From: CANJBX01 sp035556735
Lineage (GTDB): Bacteria; Pseudomonadota; Alphaproteobacteria; Rhizobiales; Xanthobacteraceae
NCBI GenBank assembly: GCA_035556735.1
Contig: DATMFF010000006.1
Location: 248,001-312,000 of the forward strand
DNA: 64,000 nucleotides
Direction of reading: 5' to 3'
The notes under the pieces were generated by a model, which was not told where the DNA came from, made no database searches, and was given only the letters and a program-made list of their open reading frames with translations. Every line of letters starts with the position of its first letter. Position 1 is the first letter of the stretch. The position numbers and the translations under genes are program-made. Below are positions 1 to 9,395 of the stretch, in pieces.

Positions 1-86
1 CGCCGGCGCAGTTCCGCGCCCGCACCGAGGCCGACATCGCGCGCTGGAAGCCGGTGATCGACGCGGCGAAGATCAAGATCAACTGA
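1..86 (+). CDS. C-terminal fragment, probable Bug-family tripartite tricarboxylate transporter receptor
   Basis: Only the last 27 codons are in the window; the frame enters open at the left edge and ends at a TGA at 84-86. The visible tail contains ADIARWKPVIDAAKIKIN, which resembles the C-termini of periplasmic Bug-type solute-binding proteins (receptor subunits of tripartite tricarboxylate transporters), where an IARW...V...A motif is common. Such proteins bind carboxylated solutes in the periplasm. The assignment rests on one short motif, so it is tentative. The next gene starts only 8 bases downstream, so the two may share a transcript. Confidence 0.45.
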   Translation, partial: PAQFRARTEADIARWKPVIDAAKIKIN

Positions 87-94
87 CGACTGCG

Positions 95-649
95 ATGGCC
101 GCCAATGACAACGACCCGTTTGCGGGGGTGCGCCAGGCCACGCTGGCGCACCTGCGCAGCCACGGATGCAACTGCTATCCCTATTTCGACGGCTCGCTGC
201 TGGGGGTCGTCGCCGGCGCAGCGCAGGCACGGCGCATCGTCGAGCTCGGCACCGCGCTCGGCTATACGTCGATCTGGTTCGCGCACGGAGCGAAGGACGC
301 GCACGTCGATACGATCGAGGCCGATGCCGATCATGTTGCGCTGGCGCGCGCCAACATCGCGGCGGCGGGCTTTGCCGAGCGCATCGCGGTCCATCACGGC
401 CGCTTCGCCGATGTCCTGCCGACGCTGACGCCGTCCTATGACGTCGGCTTCTTCGACGGCCATGGCCCGACGCTCGCCGATCTGCGCCAGCTCACGCGAC
501 TGCTGCGTCCGGGCGGCGTGCTGATCTCGACCAATCTCGATTTCGGCGGCGAAGCCGCGCGTTATCGCGCGACCCTCGCCGACCCCAAGCAATGGCTCAC
601 CACCTTCGCCGCCGAAAGCGGGCGCACGGCCATCAGCATCAGGCTGTGA
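95..649 (+). CDS. SAM-dependent class I methyltransferase (O-methyltransferase-like)
   Basis: A 184-residue cytosolic methyltransferase. The nucleotide-binding motif VELGTALGYTS lies at residues 49-59, the acidic end of strand 2 is at DTIEAD (72-77), and FFDGHG (119-124) sits where catechol-type O-methyltransferases carry the metal or substrate aspartate. LLRPGGVLIS (136-145) is the usual post-motif III stretch. The protein is shorter than typical family members (about 210-220 residues), lacking part of the N-terminal cap. The substrate is unknown. It follows the preceding solute-binding gene by 8 bases and converges on the aminotransferase gene, the two stops being almost adjacent. Confidence 0.75.
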   Translation: MAANDNDPFAGVRQATLAHLRSHGCNCYPYFDGSLLGVVAGAAQARRIVELGTALGYTSIWFAHGAKDAHVDTIEADADHVALARANIAAAGFAERIAVHHGRFADVLPTLTPSYDVGFFDGHGPTLADLRQLTRLLRPGGVLISTNLDFGGEAARYRATLADPKQWLTTFAAESGRTAISIRL

Positions 650-650
650 C

Positions 651-1826
651 TCACCCGCGCTTGAGCCAGGCGCCGATACGCTCCACCGCCTCGCGCATCT
701 CGGCGGCCGGGCCCGCGTAGCAGAAGCGGACGAACTTTCGCCCCTCGAACGGGTCGAAGTCGACGCCGGGCGTCGCCGCCACGTGCGCCTCCTCCAGCAT
801 GCGCTTGGCGAAGGCGAAGCTGTCGTCGGTGAAGCGCGATACGTCGGCGTAGAGATAGAATGCGCCGTCGACGGGCAGGAATTTGTCGAGCCCCGCGCGC
901 GGCAGACCCTCGACCAGGATCGCGCGGTTCTCTTCGTAACCGTGCTTGACCGCCTCCATCTCGGCGCGGCCATCGAACGCCGCCTGCGCGGCGATCTGCG
1001 AGAGCGTCGGCACCGAGATGGCGAGGTTCTGCTGCAGGCGGTCGATCGGCCGCACCAGCGGCTCCGGCGCGATCATCCAGCCGACGCGCCAGCCGGTCAT
1101 GCAGAAATATTTCGAGAACGAGTTGACGACCACCACGTCGTCGGAGAGCGCCGCCGCGCTCTGCGCGCGAAACGCATAGTCGAGCCCATGATAGATCTCG
1201 TCGGAGACGACCCGGATGCCGGCGTCGTGCGCGGCCGCGACGAGCGCGCGCAGCGCCTCGGCCGTCATCATGGTGCCGGTCGGATTGGCCGGGCTCGCCA
1301 CCAGCACGCCCTTGAGCGGGCGTTTGCGGTGCTCGGCGAGCAGCAGGTCGGGGGTGAGCGCGTAGCGCGTGTCGGCCAGCGTCTCGATCAGCACCGGCTC
1401 GCACCCGAGCGCGGTCAGGATGTGGCGTGAGGGCGGATAACCCGGCACCGCCAGCGCCACGCGGTCGCCCGGCTCGAACAGCGCGAGGAAGCCGAAGATG
1501 AAGGCGGCGGAGGAGCCGGTGGTGATGATGATCCGCTCGAGAGGGACGTCCGTCCCGTACGTCTCGCGGTAATGGGCGGCGATGCGTGCGCGCAGCGAGG
1601 GAATGCCCAGCGATTCGGTGTAGGCGAGCCGCCCGTCGAGCGCCGCGCGCGCCGCGGCGATCGCGGTGGACGGCGCCGGCGCCGCCGGCTGTCCGACTTC
1701 CATGTGGATGACGCGGACGCCGCGCTCCTCGAGCCGCGCAGCCGCGGCCACGACGTCCATCACCATGAACGGCGGCACATCGCTGCGCGCGGAGGCGGTG
1801 ATGAGCCGTTTGGCCGCATCCAGCAT
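651..1826 (-). CDS. Pyridoxal-phosphate-dependent class I/II aminotransferase
   Basis: A 391-residue fold-type I aminotransferase. The PLP-binding lysine is K239 in NSFSKYFCMTGWRVGW, the phosphate and pyridine contacts are visible as SPANPTG (N181) and SDEIYHG (D209, Y212), and GQPAAP near residue 45 is the N-terminal substrate loop. The length is normal for the aspartate/alanine aminotransferase superfamily. The amino donor cannot be told from the sequence. It is transcribed divergently from the bepA-like gene; the shared intergenic stretch is about 160 bp. Confidence 0.88.
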   Translation of the reverse strand: MLDAAKRLITASARSDVPPFMVMDVVAAAARLEERGVRVIHMEVGQPAAPAPSTAIAAARAALDGRLAYTESLGIPSLRARIAAHYRETYGTDVPLERIIITTGSSAAFIFGFLALFEPGDRVALAVPGYPPSRHILTALGCEPVLIETLADTRYALTPDLLLAEHRKRPLKGVLVASPANPTGTMMTAEALRALVAAAHDAGIRVVSDEIYHGLDYAFRAQSAAALSDDVVVVNSFSKYFCMTGWRVGWMIAPEPLVRPIDRLQQNLAISVPTLSQIAAQAAFDGRAEMEAVKHGYEENRAILVEGLPRAGLDKFLPVDGAFYLYADVSRFTDDSFAFAKRMLEEAHVAATPGVDFDPFEGRKFVRFCYAGPAAEMREAVERIGAWLKRG

Positions 1827-1989
1827 TGTCGGATCCCGAGCAATCGCCCCGCTCCCGCCGCAATTGACGGTTTGTTGAACCGACGATTGCCCGTGCGGTC
1901 GGAGCGCCTGTTGACCCCACGTGATGGCATAACCTAGTCCTTACCGCCAAGGACCATTGGACGACCCACTGGACGACGCCTTGGACCGG

Positions 1990-3414
1990 ATGACTTTCCG
2001 CAGCAAGACCATGGCGGACACGGCGGCCCCCGCGCGCGGACAGCGGGCGCCACTGCGCACGCGCGCCATCGCGATGACGGCGGCTGCCGCCGTCGCGCTT
2101 TCGGCCCTTCCGGCGCGCGCGCAGAAGAGCGGCGGTCTTCCAGTCATCCGCGATGCGGAGATCGAGCAGCTCCTGCGCGACTACACCAACCCGATCCTCA
2201 AGGCCGCCGGGCTGGGTCAGCACAACATCCGCGTCGTCATCATCAACGACCGTTCCTACAACGCCTTCGTGATGGACGGCCGCCGCATCTTCGTGAACGC
2301 CGGCGCGCTGATGGAATCGGCGACGCCGAACCAGATCATCGGCGTGCTTGCGCACGAGACCGGCCACATCGCCGGCGGCCACCTCTCCAAGCTGCGGCAG
2401 GAACTCGCCAACGTTCAGACGGCGATGCTGCTCGCCATGCTGCTCGGCATGGGCGCGGTCGTGGCCGGCCGCGGCTCGGGCAATGCCGCCGCCGCCGCGC
2501 TCGCGGCGCCGCAGCACATCGCCATGCGATCGCTGCTCGCCTACCAGCGCCAGCACGAAGAGCAGGCCGACAAGGCCGGCGTGAAGTTCCTCGCCGCCAC
2601 CGGCCAGAGCGCGAAGGGCATGTACGACACCTTCAAGCGCTTCGCCGACCAGATCCTCTTCACCTCGCGCTACATCGACCCTTACGTGCAATCGCATCCG
2701 ATGCCGCGCGAACGCATCGAGGCGCTCAGCACGCTCGCCGCCAACAGTCCCTACTGGAACAAGAAGGATCCGCCGGAACTGCAGCTGCGCCACGATCTCA
2801 TGCGCGCCAAGCTGCACGGCTTCCTCGACCGGCCGGACACGCTCGCCCGCGCCTATCCGCCGAGCGACACCTCCCTGCCCGGCCGCTATGCCCGTGCCAT
2901 CGCGGCGTACCGCCACGGCAGCGTCGCCAATGCGCTCGCGCAGATCGACAGCCTGATCCACGCGCACCCGGGCAATCCCTATTTCCACGAGCTCAAGGGC
3001 CAGGCCTTGCTCGAGGCAGGCCGCCCGGCCGAGGCGGTCGCACCGCTGCGTCAGGCGATCTCGCTCGCGCCCAACCCGACGCTGATGCAGGTGATGCTCG
3101 GCCAAGCTTTGATCGCAACCAACAATCCGCGCAATGCCGACGAGGCCGTGGCGAACCTCGAGAAGGCGATCGCCCGCGATCCCGACATTCCCGACGCCTA
3201 CACGAACCTGGCCATGGCCTACGGCCGCAAGGGCGATCTCGCCAAGGCCGACCTTGCCTCGGCGCAGGCCGCCTTTTCACGCGGCGACTTCATGACCGCG
3301 CGCCAGCTCGCGGCGCGCGCCAAAGGCCGCTTCCCGATCGGCACGCCCGGCTGGGTGAAGGCCGACGACATCGCCAGCTTCAAGCCGCCGTCGGCGCCGA
3401 TCATGGGACGCTGA
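1990..3414 (+). CDS. M48-family metalloprotease with TPR repeats, BepA-like
   Basis: A 474-residue periplasmic zinc protease. After a signal-like stretch (about residues 22-45, ending LPARAQ) comes an M48 peptidase domain with the zinc motif HETGHIAGGH (H122, E123, H126) and a third-ligand region HEEQADKAG. The C-terminal half has TPR-like helices (GNPYFHELKGQALLEAGRP and onward). This architecture matches BepA/YfgC, which degrades or assists outer-membrane barrel and LptD folding. The ATG at 1990 is chosen because upstream candidates are TTG without a good ribosome-binding site; an in-frame ATG at 2011 is also possible. Confidence 0.88.
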   Translation: MTFRSKTMADTAAPARGQRAPLRTRAIAMTAAAAVALSALPARAQKSGGLPVIRDAEIEQLLRDYTNPILKAAGLGQHNIRVVIINDRSYNAFVMDGRRIFVNAGALMESATPNQIIGVLAHETGHIAGGHLSKLRQELANVQTAMLLAMLLGMGAVVAGRGSGNAAAAALAAPQHIAMRSLLAYQRQHEEQADKAGVKFLAATGQSAKGMYDTFKRFADQILFTSRYIDPYVQSHPMPRERIEALSTLAANSPYWNKKDPPELQLRHDLMRAKLHGFLDRPDTLARAYPPSDTSLPGRYARAIAAYRHGSVANALAQIDSLIHAHPGNPYFHELKGQALLEAGRPAEAVAPLRQAISLAPNPTLMQVMLGQALIATNNPRNADEAVANLEKAIARDPDIPDAYTNLAMAYGRKGDLAKADLASAQAAFSRGDFMTARQLAARAKGRFPIGTPGWVKADDIASFKPPSAPIMGR

Positions 3415-3497
3415 CGTCGCACGCCGTTAACGTGAGCCGGTTAGACTGGCATTGCCGCGGCGCGCCGTGACGCGCCGCTTGAAAAGGACGAGAACCG

Positions 3498-4274
3498 ATG
3501 AGCCTCAAGACCGTTGTGACCGCCCTCGCCAGCGCCGCCGTGGCGATCGTCGCGGTCGAGGCATGGCACCGGCTCGCGCCGGGCCAGAACGATATCTCGC
3601 GCACCGAGCTGCCCGGCATCATCCGCGAGTACATCGTCGGCCATCCGGAAGTGCTGCAGGAAGCCATGGCCGAGTTCGAGCGCCGCCAGGCCGCCAACGA
3701 AGCGGAGAAGGCCCGCGCCGCCGTGAAGGAGCACGCGCAGGCGCTGTTCAACTCGCCGCATCACGTCACCCTCGGCAACCGCAACGGCGACGTGACGCTC
3801 GTCGAGTTCTTCGATTACAACTGCGGCTACTGCAAGCACGCGCTGGCCGACCTCAACACCCTGCTGAAAACCGACGACAAGCTGCGCGTCGTGCTCAAGG
3901 AGTTCCCGGTGCTCGGGCCGGGCTCGCTCGAAGCGGCGCAGGTCGGCGTCGCGGTGCGCATGCAGGACCCGACCGGCGAGAAGTACCTCGCCTTCCACAA
4001 CAAGCTGCTCGGCGGGCGCGGCCAGGCCGACAAGGCCAAGGCGCTCGCCGCCGCCAGCGAGGTCGGCATCGACATGGCGCAGCTCGAGCGCGACCTCGCC
4101 AGCCCCGAGGTCAAGGCCTCGCTGGAGGAGAGCTTCGCCCTCGCCCAGAACCTCGGCCTCAACGGGACGCCGAGCTACGTGATCGGCTCGGACGTCGTGG
4201 TCGGCGCGGTCGGGCTCAACACGCTCAAGGAGAAGGTGCGCGTCGCCCGCTGCGACGGCGCGGCGACCTGCTGA
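3498..4274 (+). CDS. DsbA-family thiol-disulfide oxidoreductase with N-terminal anchor
   Basis: A 258-residue envelope thioredoxin-fold protein. An N-terminal hydrophobic segment (residues 4-21) is a signal or anchor. It is followed by a helical region typical of ScsC-like proteins (EYIVGHPEVLQEAM, 44-57) and a DsbA domain with the redox motif CGYC (C109-C112) and the cis-proline loop NGTPSYVIG (P225). It probably oxidises or isomerises disulfides in the periplasm. Two extra cysteines lie at the extreme C-terminus (C252, C258). It is co-directional with the upstream bepA-like gene, 83 bases away, and both act on envelope protein folding. Confidence 0.87.
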   Translation: MSLKTVVTALASAAVAIVAVEAWHRLAPGQNDISRTELPGIIREYIVGHPEVLQEAMAEFERRQAANEAEKARAAVKEHAQALFNSPHHVTLGNRNGDVTLVEFFDYNCGYCKHALADLNTLLKTDDKLRVVLKEFPVLGPGSLEAAQVGVAVRMQDPTGEKYLAFHNKLLGGRGQADKAKALAAASEVGIDMAQLERDLASPEVKASLEESFALAQNLGLNGTPSYVIGSDVVVGAVGLNTLKEKVRVARCDGAATC

Positions 4275-4522
4275 GCCGGGCGCGGCACGCCATCCCCGCA
4301 GGACCGGCCGCGGCGCCGCCGCCGTTCCGCAATCAAGGTCGCGGTGGGGCGAGTCGCGCCGTGACGGTCGCGGAGCGGCGCGCAAGCGCGGGTCCACAGC
4401 TTTCCCCAATGCCCACCATTAACCATGCGGCAGTGGGACCAAGCCTTTCCCTGGCCGGGGACCGCCTTTATAACAGCCGCCCAAGCGACACGTGATCCGC
4501 GTCCCAACGCGGCGGAACCTCC

Positions 4523-4972
4523 ATGCCGAAGACCATCTACGTCCTCAACGGGCCCAACCTCAATCTGCTGGGCACCCGCGAGCCGGACATCTATGGCCAT
4601 GCCACCCTCGCGGACGTGGAGAAGCTGTGCCACGCCCGGGCCAAGGCGCACGGCCTCGCGGTCGAGTTCCGTCAGACCAACCACGAGGGCGTCCTCGTCG
4701 ACTGGCTGCAGGAGGCGCGCGCCAGGCAGGCTGTCGGCGTCGTGCTCAACCCGGCCGCCTACACCACCACCTCGATTGCGCTGCTCGACGCCATCCTCGG
4801 CATCGGCCTGCCGGTGATCGAGGTCCACATCAGCAACATCCACGCGCGCGAGGAATTCCGCCACAATTCCTATGTGTCGAAGGCCGCCCGCGGCGTGATC
4901 TGCGGGCTGGGCGTCGAAGGCTATGGCCTCGCCATCGACGGCCTCGCCAGCATCGTCTCGAACAGGAGCTAG
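4523..4972 (+). CDS. aroQ: Type II 3-dehydroquinate dehydratase
   Basis: A 149-residue enzyme that trans-dehydrates 3-dehydroquinate to 3-dehydroshikimate in the shikimate pathway. All signature residues are in place: VLNGPNLNLLGTREPDIYG with catalytic Y24 and loop R19, NPAAY with N76, VHISN with H102, and FRHNS with R113. Length is exactly typical (about 145-150). It is the first gene of the aroQ-accB-accC run, an arrangement common in alphaproteobacteria; accB begins three bases after its stop codon. Confidence 0.97.
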   Translation: MPKTIYVLNGPNLNLLGTREPDIYGHATLADVEKLCHARAKAHGLAVEFRQTNHEGVLVDWLQEARARQAVGVVLNPAAYTTTSIALLDAILGIGLPVIEVHISNIHAREEFRHNSYVSKAARGVICGLGVEGYGLAIDGLASIVSNRS

Positions 4973-4975
4973 CAC

Positions 4976-5461
4976 GTGGCGCGTACCCCCAATCCGCCGA
5001 AGTCCGCGCCGGAGCAGCACGAGGAGCTGGTGCGTTCGCTCGCCAAGCTGCTCGACGAGACCAACGTGACCGAGATCGAGGTCGAGCGCGGCGGCATGCG
5101 CGTGCGCGTCGCCCGCCACGCCGCCGTCATGGCCGCGCCTGCCTATGCCGCGGCCGCCCCGCTCGCGGCGGAAGCGCCGCGCTCCGTCGCCGCCGAGGCC
5201 CCGCGTCCGCTCGATGCCGCCAAGCACCCGGGCGTCGTCACCTCGCCCATGGTCGGCACGGCCTACCGCTCCCCGCAGCCCGGCGCGAAGCCGTTCGTCG
5301 ACATCGGCAGCGTCGTGAAGGCCGGCGATACGTTGCTGATCGTCGAGGCGATGAAGACGATGAACCAGATCCCCGCGCCGCGCGCCGGCACGGTGACGCA
5401 GATCCTGTTCGAGGACGGCCAGCCGGTGGAGTACGGCGAACCGCTGATCGTGGTCGAGTGA
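4976..5461 (+). CDS. accB: Biotin carboxyl carrier protein of acetyl-CoA carboxylase
   Basis: A 161-residue carrier subunit of acetyl-CoA carboxylase, which moves carboxyl-biotin between AccC and the carboxyltransferase in fatty-acid synthesis. An N-terminal helical region is followed by an Ala/Pro-rich linker (about 50-82) and the biotinyl domain with EAMKTMN, where K127 is the biotinylated lysine. The start is GTG at 4976, three bases after the aroQ stop, with AACAGGAGC upstream within aroQ as the ribosome-binding site. It is tightly linked to aroQ and followed by accC. Confidence 0.96.
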   Translation: MARTPNPPKSAPEQHEELVRSLAKLLDETNVTEIEVERGGMRVRVARHAAVMAAPAYAAAAPLAAEAPRSVAAEAPRPLDAAKHPGVVTSPMVGTAYRSPQPGAKPFVDIGSVVKAGDTLLIVEAMKTMNQIPAPRAGTVTQILFEDGQPVEYGEPLIVVE

Positions 5462-5549
5462 CATTGGCCTGTTGCGTTCCGCAAGAACGCGCAGGGTCGT
5501 CATGGCCGCGCACGGCCGTGCCCCGAAGCGAATTGGCAGCGAGCCCGGC

Positions 5550-6902
5550 ATGTTCGAAAAGATCCTGATCGCCAATCGCGGAGAGATCGCGCTTCGCGTG
5601 CTGCGCGCCTGCAAGGAGCTGGGTATCCCCACCGTCGCCGTGCATTCCACCGCGGATGCCGACGCCATGCACGTGCGGCTCGCGGACGAGAGCGTGTGCA
5701 TCGGCCCGCCCCCCGCCAGGGACAGCTACCTCAACGTCCCGGCCCTGCTCGCCGCCTGCGAGATCACCGGAGCCGACGCGGTGCATCCCGGCTATGGATT
5801 CCTGTCGGAGAACGCGCGCTTTGCGGAAATCCTCGGCGAGCACGACATTCATTTCATCGGGCCCAAGCCCGAGCACATCCGCCTGATGGGCGACAAGATC
5901 GAGGCCAAGCGCACCGCCAAGCGGCTCGGCATCCCGGTCGTGCCCGGATCGGACGGCGGTCTCGCGTCAGATGCCGAGGCCCTCGCCGCGGCGCGCGAGA
6001 TCGGCTTCCCGGTGCTGATCAAAGCCTCCGCCGGCGGCGGCGGCCGCGGCATGAAGATCGCGCAGAACGAAGGCGAGCTCTCCACCGCGCTCGCCACCGC
6101 GCGCAGCGAGGCCAAGGCCGCCTTTGGCGACGACGCCGTCTACATGGAGAAATACCTGCAGACGCCGCGCCATATCGAGATCCAGGTGCTCGGCGACGGG
6201 CACGGCGAGGCGATCCATCTGGGCGAGCGCGACTGCTCGCTGCAGCGCCGTCACCAGAAAGTGCTGGAGGAAAGCCCCTCGCCTGCGCTCAACGCGGCGA
6301 TGCGCGACGAGATCGGCGAGACCGTCGCCAAGGCCATGCGCGAGCTCAAGTACGTCGGCGTCGGCACGGTCGAGTTCCTGTACGAGGACGGGCGCTTCTA
6401 CTTCATCGAGATGAACACGCGCATCCAGGTCGAGCATCCGGTGACGGAGATGATCACCGACATCGACCTCATCCTCGAGCAGATCCGCATCGCCAACGGC
6501 GCTCCGCTCTCGATCCGGCAGAAGGACGTGAAGTTCCACGGCCACGCCATCGAGTGCCGCATCAATGCGGAGAACCCGGTGTCCTTCCGTCCCTCGCCCG
6601 GCCGCATCATCCACTATCACCCCCCCGGCGGCATGGGCGTGCGCATCGATTCCGCCGCCTACCAGGGCTACACCATTCCGCCCTATTACGACTCGCTGCT
6701 CGGCAAGCTGATCGTGCACGGCAAGTCGCGCCCCGAGTGCCTCATGCGGCTCAAGCGCGCGCTCGACGAGTTCGTCGTCGACGGCGTCGAGACGACCCTG
6801 CCGCTGTTCCGGGCGCTGGTGCGCGACAAGCACATCCTCGACGGCGATTACCACATCCACTGGCTCGAGCAATTCCTCGCCAGCGGCGGAATGGAAGAAT
6901 AG
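5550..6902 (+). CDS. accC: Biotin carboxylase subunit of acetyl-CoA carboxylase
   Basis: A 450-residue ATP-grasp enzyme that carboxylates the biotin of AccB using bicarbonate and ATP. It begins with the canonical MFEKILIANRGEIALRV; the frame is open upstream, but this ATG matches the family start. It has the ATP glycine-rich loop AGGGGRGMKI (161-170) and EMNTRIQVEHPVTE in the active site. Length is normal (about 447-450). It lies 88 bases after accB and completes the aroQ-accB-accC unit. Confidence 0.97.
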   Translation: MFEKILIANRGEIALRVLRACKELGIPTVAVHSTADADAMHVRLADESVCIGPPPARDSYLNVPALLAACEITGADAVHPGYGFLSENARFAEILGEHDIHFIGPKPEHIRLMGDKIEAKRTAKRLGIPVVPGSDGGLASDAEALAAAREIGFPVLIKASAGGGGRGMKIAQNEGELSTALATARSEAKAAFGDDAVYMEKYLQTPRHIEIQVLGDGHGEAIHLGERDCSLQRRHQKVLEESPSPALNAAMRDEIGETVAKAMRELKYVGVGTVEFLYEDGRFYFIEMNTRIQVEHPVTEMITDIDLILEQIRIANGAPLSIRQKDVKFHGHAIECRINAENPVSFRPSPGRIIHYHPPGGMGVRIDSAAYQGYTIPPYYDSLLGKLIVHGKSRPECLMRLKRALDEFVVDGVETTLPLFRALVRDKHILDGDYHIHWLEQFLASGGMEE

Positions 6903-7110
6903 TCGCCGGCAGCCATCCGCACGGCCATCGTTGACGCCCGGATTCGGGACACACGCACGATCCGTGACCGTTCGGTTCCCGGTCGGACGCGAAACCGCCA
7001 GCCGCTGTCGCCGATCGCACGCCAGCCCACTGAATTCACGACGAATGTTGCGACCCCATGTCCCGGTCGCGGCCGCGGGGCCACTTTGCGCGCTCGCGCG
7101 TTGAAGGGGT

Positions 7111-8490
7111 ATGGCCAGCCTCGTCCGCTCCCCCGCTGCCGGTCCCGCGCCTGCCAGCCGTTTCGCGCGGCGGTCGCGCGCCGTGGCTTTTGCGCTGACG
7201 GCGATGCTGGCCCTGTTGTGCGCGTCCGCGGCGCCCGCTCGCGCCCAACCGCCGTCCGGCCAGGTTGTCATGATCGCGATCGACGGCGCCATTGGCGTCG
7301 CCTCGGAACGCTATCTCGCGCGCGGACTGGCGCGCGCCAGGGACGAGAATGCCGCTGCACTGCTGGTGCGCCTCGATACGCCGGGCGGGCTTGTCAGCAT
7401 CACCCGCAAGATGGTGAGCGCCATTATCGGCTCGCGCGTTCCGGTGATCGTTTATGTGGGCCCCAGCGGCGCCCGCGCGGCCTCCGCGGGCACGTTCCTC
7501 GTCTATGCGGCGCATCTCGCAGGCATGGCCCCGGGCACGAATCTCGGCGCCGCGACGCCGGTGTCGCTCGGCTTTCCGGGCGGGTCGGGGGGCGAAGACA
7601 AGAAGGACACCGATGCCGGCACGCAGAAAGCGTTGAACGACACGGTGGCGTTGCTGCGCAGCCTGGCGCAGATGCGCGGGCGCAACATCGAATTCGCCGA
7701 GAAGGCCGTGCGCGATGCCGCCACCCTGACGGCGGATGACGCGCTTCACGACAAGGTCGTGGAGTTCGTCGCCCCCGACGTGCGCAACCTGCTCGTCCAG
7801 GCCGACGGCCGGACCGTGACCACCGCCGCTGGGGAGCGCACGCTCGCCACCCGAGACGCCGCGCTCGTGACCATGGAGCCCGGCTGGCGCACGCGCCTGC
7901 TCGCGGTCGTCGGCGATCCGAACATCGCCTATGTCCTGCTGCTGATCGGCCTCTACGGGCTGCTGTTCGAATTCTGGAGCCCCGGCACGTTCGTGCCTGG
8001 CGTGATCGGCGGCATCAGCCTTTTGCTGGCGCTGGTCGCGCTCTCGGCGCTGCCGGTCCAGTATGGCGCCCTCGCCTTGCTCGTGCTCGGCGTCGGCTTG
8101 ATGGTCGCAGAGGTCTTTACACCCGGGATCGGCGCGCTCGGGATCGGCGGCATCATCGCCTTCATCGTGGGCTCGGTCTATCTGTTCGAGCCGGAGGCGG
8201 TCGATCTTTCCCTCTCGCTGCCGCTGATCATCGGCGCCGCCATAGCCTGCGCGCTCCTGACCATGCTGGTGGTCGGCGCCGCCGTCGGCGCGCGCAGACG
8301 GCCCGTGGTCACCGGCGCCGAGCAGATGATCGGCATGCGCGCCGCCGTGCTCGACTGGCAGGATGGCCGCGGCAACGTGCGCATCCACGGGGAAGTCTGG
8401 AGCGCGCGATCGGACGCGGCGCTGCGGCGCGGCGACAGCGCCCGCGTGCGCGGGCGCGACGGACTCACCCTGTTGATCGAACCCGAATAG
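7111..8490 (+). CDS. NfeD family membrane serine protease (ClpP-class)
   Basis: A 459-residue full-length NfeD. A signal peptide (to about residue 45, ending ARAQ) precedes a ClpP-like serine-protease domain with LDTPGG (88-93) and ARAASAGTFL, where S126 is the probable nucleophile and a lysine near 173 the partner. Several membrane segments follow (about 273-390), then a C-terminal OB-fold region. In studied relatives NfeD cleaves the C-terminal tail of a partner stomatin. The slipin gene starts 14 bases downstream, so the pair forms the classical NfeD-slipin operon. Confidence 0.9.
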   Translation: MASLVRSPAAGPAPASRFARRSRAVAFALTAMLALLCASAAPARAQPPSGQVVMIAIDGAIGVASERYLARGLARARDENAAALLVRLDTPGGLVSITRKMVSAIIGSRVPVIVYVGPSGARAASAGTFLVYAAHLAGMAPGTNLGAATPVSLGFPGGSGGEDKKDTDAGTQKALNDTVALLRSLAQMRGRNIEFAEKAVRDAATLTADDALHDKVVEFVAPDVRNLLVQADGRTVTTAAGERTLATRDAALVTMEPGWRTRLLAVVGDPNIAYVLLLIGLYGLLFEFWSPGTFVPGVIGGISLLLALVALSALPVQYGALALLVLGVGLMVAEVFTPGIGALGIGGIIAFIVGSVYLFEPEAVDLSLSLPLIIGAAIACALLTMLVVGAAVGARRRPVVTGAEQMIGMRAAVLDWQDGRGNVRIHGEVWSARSDAALRRGDSARVRGRDGLTLLIEPE

Positions 8491-8504
8491 AACCGGAGGC
8501 CCTG

Positions 8505-9263
8505 ATGTTCGATTATGCCCAAACCGCCGCCGTGCTCATCCCGGTGGCACTTCTCGTATGGCTGCTGCTCTACGCCTTCCGCATCCTTCGCGAGTACGAA
8601 CGCGGCGTGGTCTTCATGCTGGGACGGCTCTGGCGCGTGAAGGGCCCCGGCCTGGTCGTCGTCGTTCCGATCGTCCAGCAGATGGTGCGCGTCGACCTGC
8701 GCACGCGCGTGTTTGACGTTCCGGCCCAGGACGTGATCTCCCGCGACAACGTCTCGGTGCGGGTCAGTGCGGTGCTGTATTTCCGCGTCATCGACCCGGA
8801 AAAGGCGATCGTGCAGGTCGAGGAGTTCTTCGAGGCGACGAGCCAGCTGGCGCAGACGACGCTGCGCTCCGTGCTCGGCCAGCACGATCTCGACCAGATG
8901 CTGGCCGAACGCAGCAAGCTCAATCAGGACATCCAGAAGATCCTCGACGATCAGACGGACGCCTGGGGCATCAAGGTCGCCAATGTCGAGATCAAGCACA
9001 TCGATCTGAACGAGAGCATGGTGCGGGCCATCGCCAAGCAGGCCGAAGCCGAGCGGTTGCGGCGCGCGAAGGTGATCGACGCCGAAGGCGAGTACCAGGC
9101 GGCGCAGAAGCTGGCCGACGCCGGCCAGATCCTCGCGGCCAGAACCGAGGCGATGCAGTTGCGCTATCTGACCGCGATGCAGAACATCGCCGGCGAGCAG
9201 GCACGCACGATCATCTTTCCGCTGCCGATCGATCTCCTGGAGCGGTTGAAACCGAAAGCCTGA
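8505..9263 (+). CDS. Slipin/stomatin-like SPFH (band 7) protein
   Basis: A 252-residue membrane scaffold protein of the SPFH family. One N-terminal membrane segment (residues 6-26) is followed by the band 7 domain (YERGVVFMLGRLWRVKGPGL, and the conserved DVPAQDVISRDNV), then a helical region rich in Ala/Glu/Arg (QAEAERLRRAKVIDAEGEYQAA), as in prokaryotic stomatins. It probably forms membrane oligomers and is the partner of the NfeD protease encoded 14 bases upstream. Confidence 0.92.
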   Translation: MFDYAQTAAVLIPVALLVWLLLYAFRILREYERGVVFMLGRLWRVKGPGLVVVVPIVQQMVRVDLRTRVFDVPAQDVISRDNVSVRVSAVLYFRVIDPEKAIVQVEEFFEATSQLAQTTLRSVLGQHDLDQMLAERSKLNQDIQKILDDQTDAWGIKVANVEIKHIDLNESMVRAIAKQAEAERLRRAKVIDAEGEYQAAQKLADAGQILAARTEAMQLRYLTAMQNIAGEQARTIIFPLPIDLLERLKPKA

Positions 9264-9395
9264 TCCCGAAATATAGGGAACACGCCGCCCGGGCGGGCTC
9301 ACTCGCTCGCTTGTGCGTTCGAGCCAAGTCCATCCGCTATCGTTCTGACACGGTACACGACAGCCACCCCAACCTCGAAGGCCAAGACACAGCCC

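Noticed and set aside
562..3105. An 847-codon minus-strand frame across the aminotransferase and protease genes
   Set aside because: It is compositionally biased (Arg/Gly/Ala) and overlaps two recognisable genes, each with catalytic motifs.
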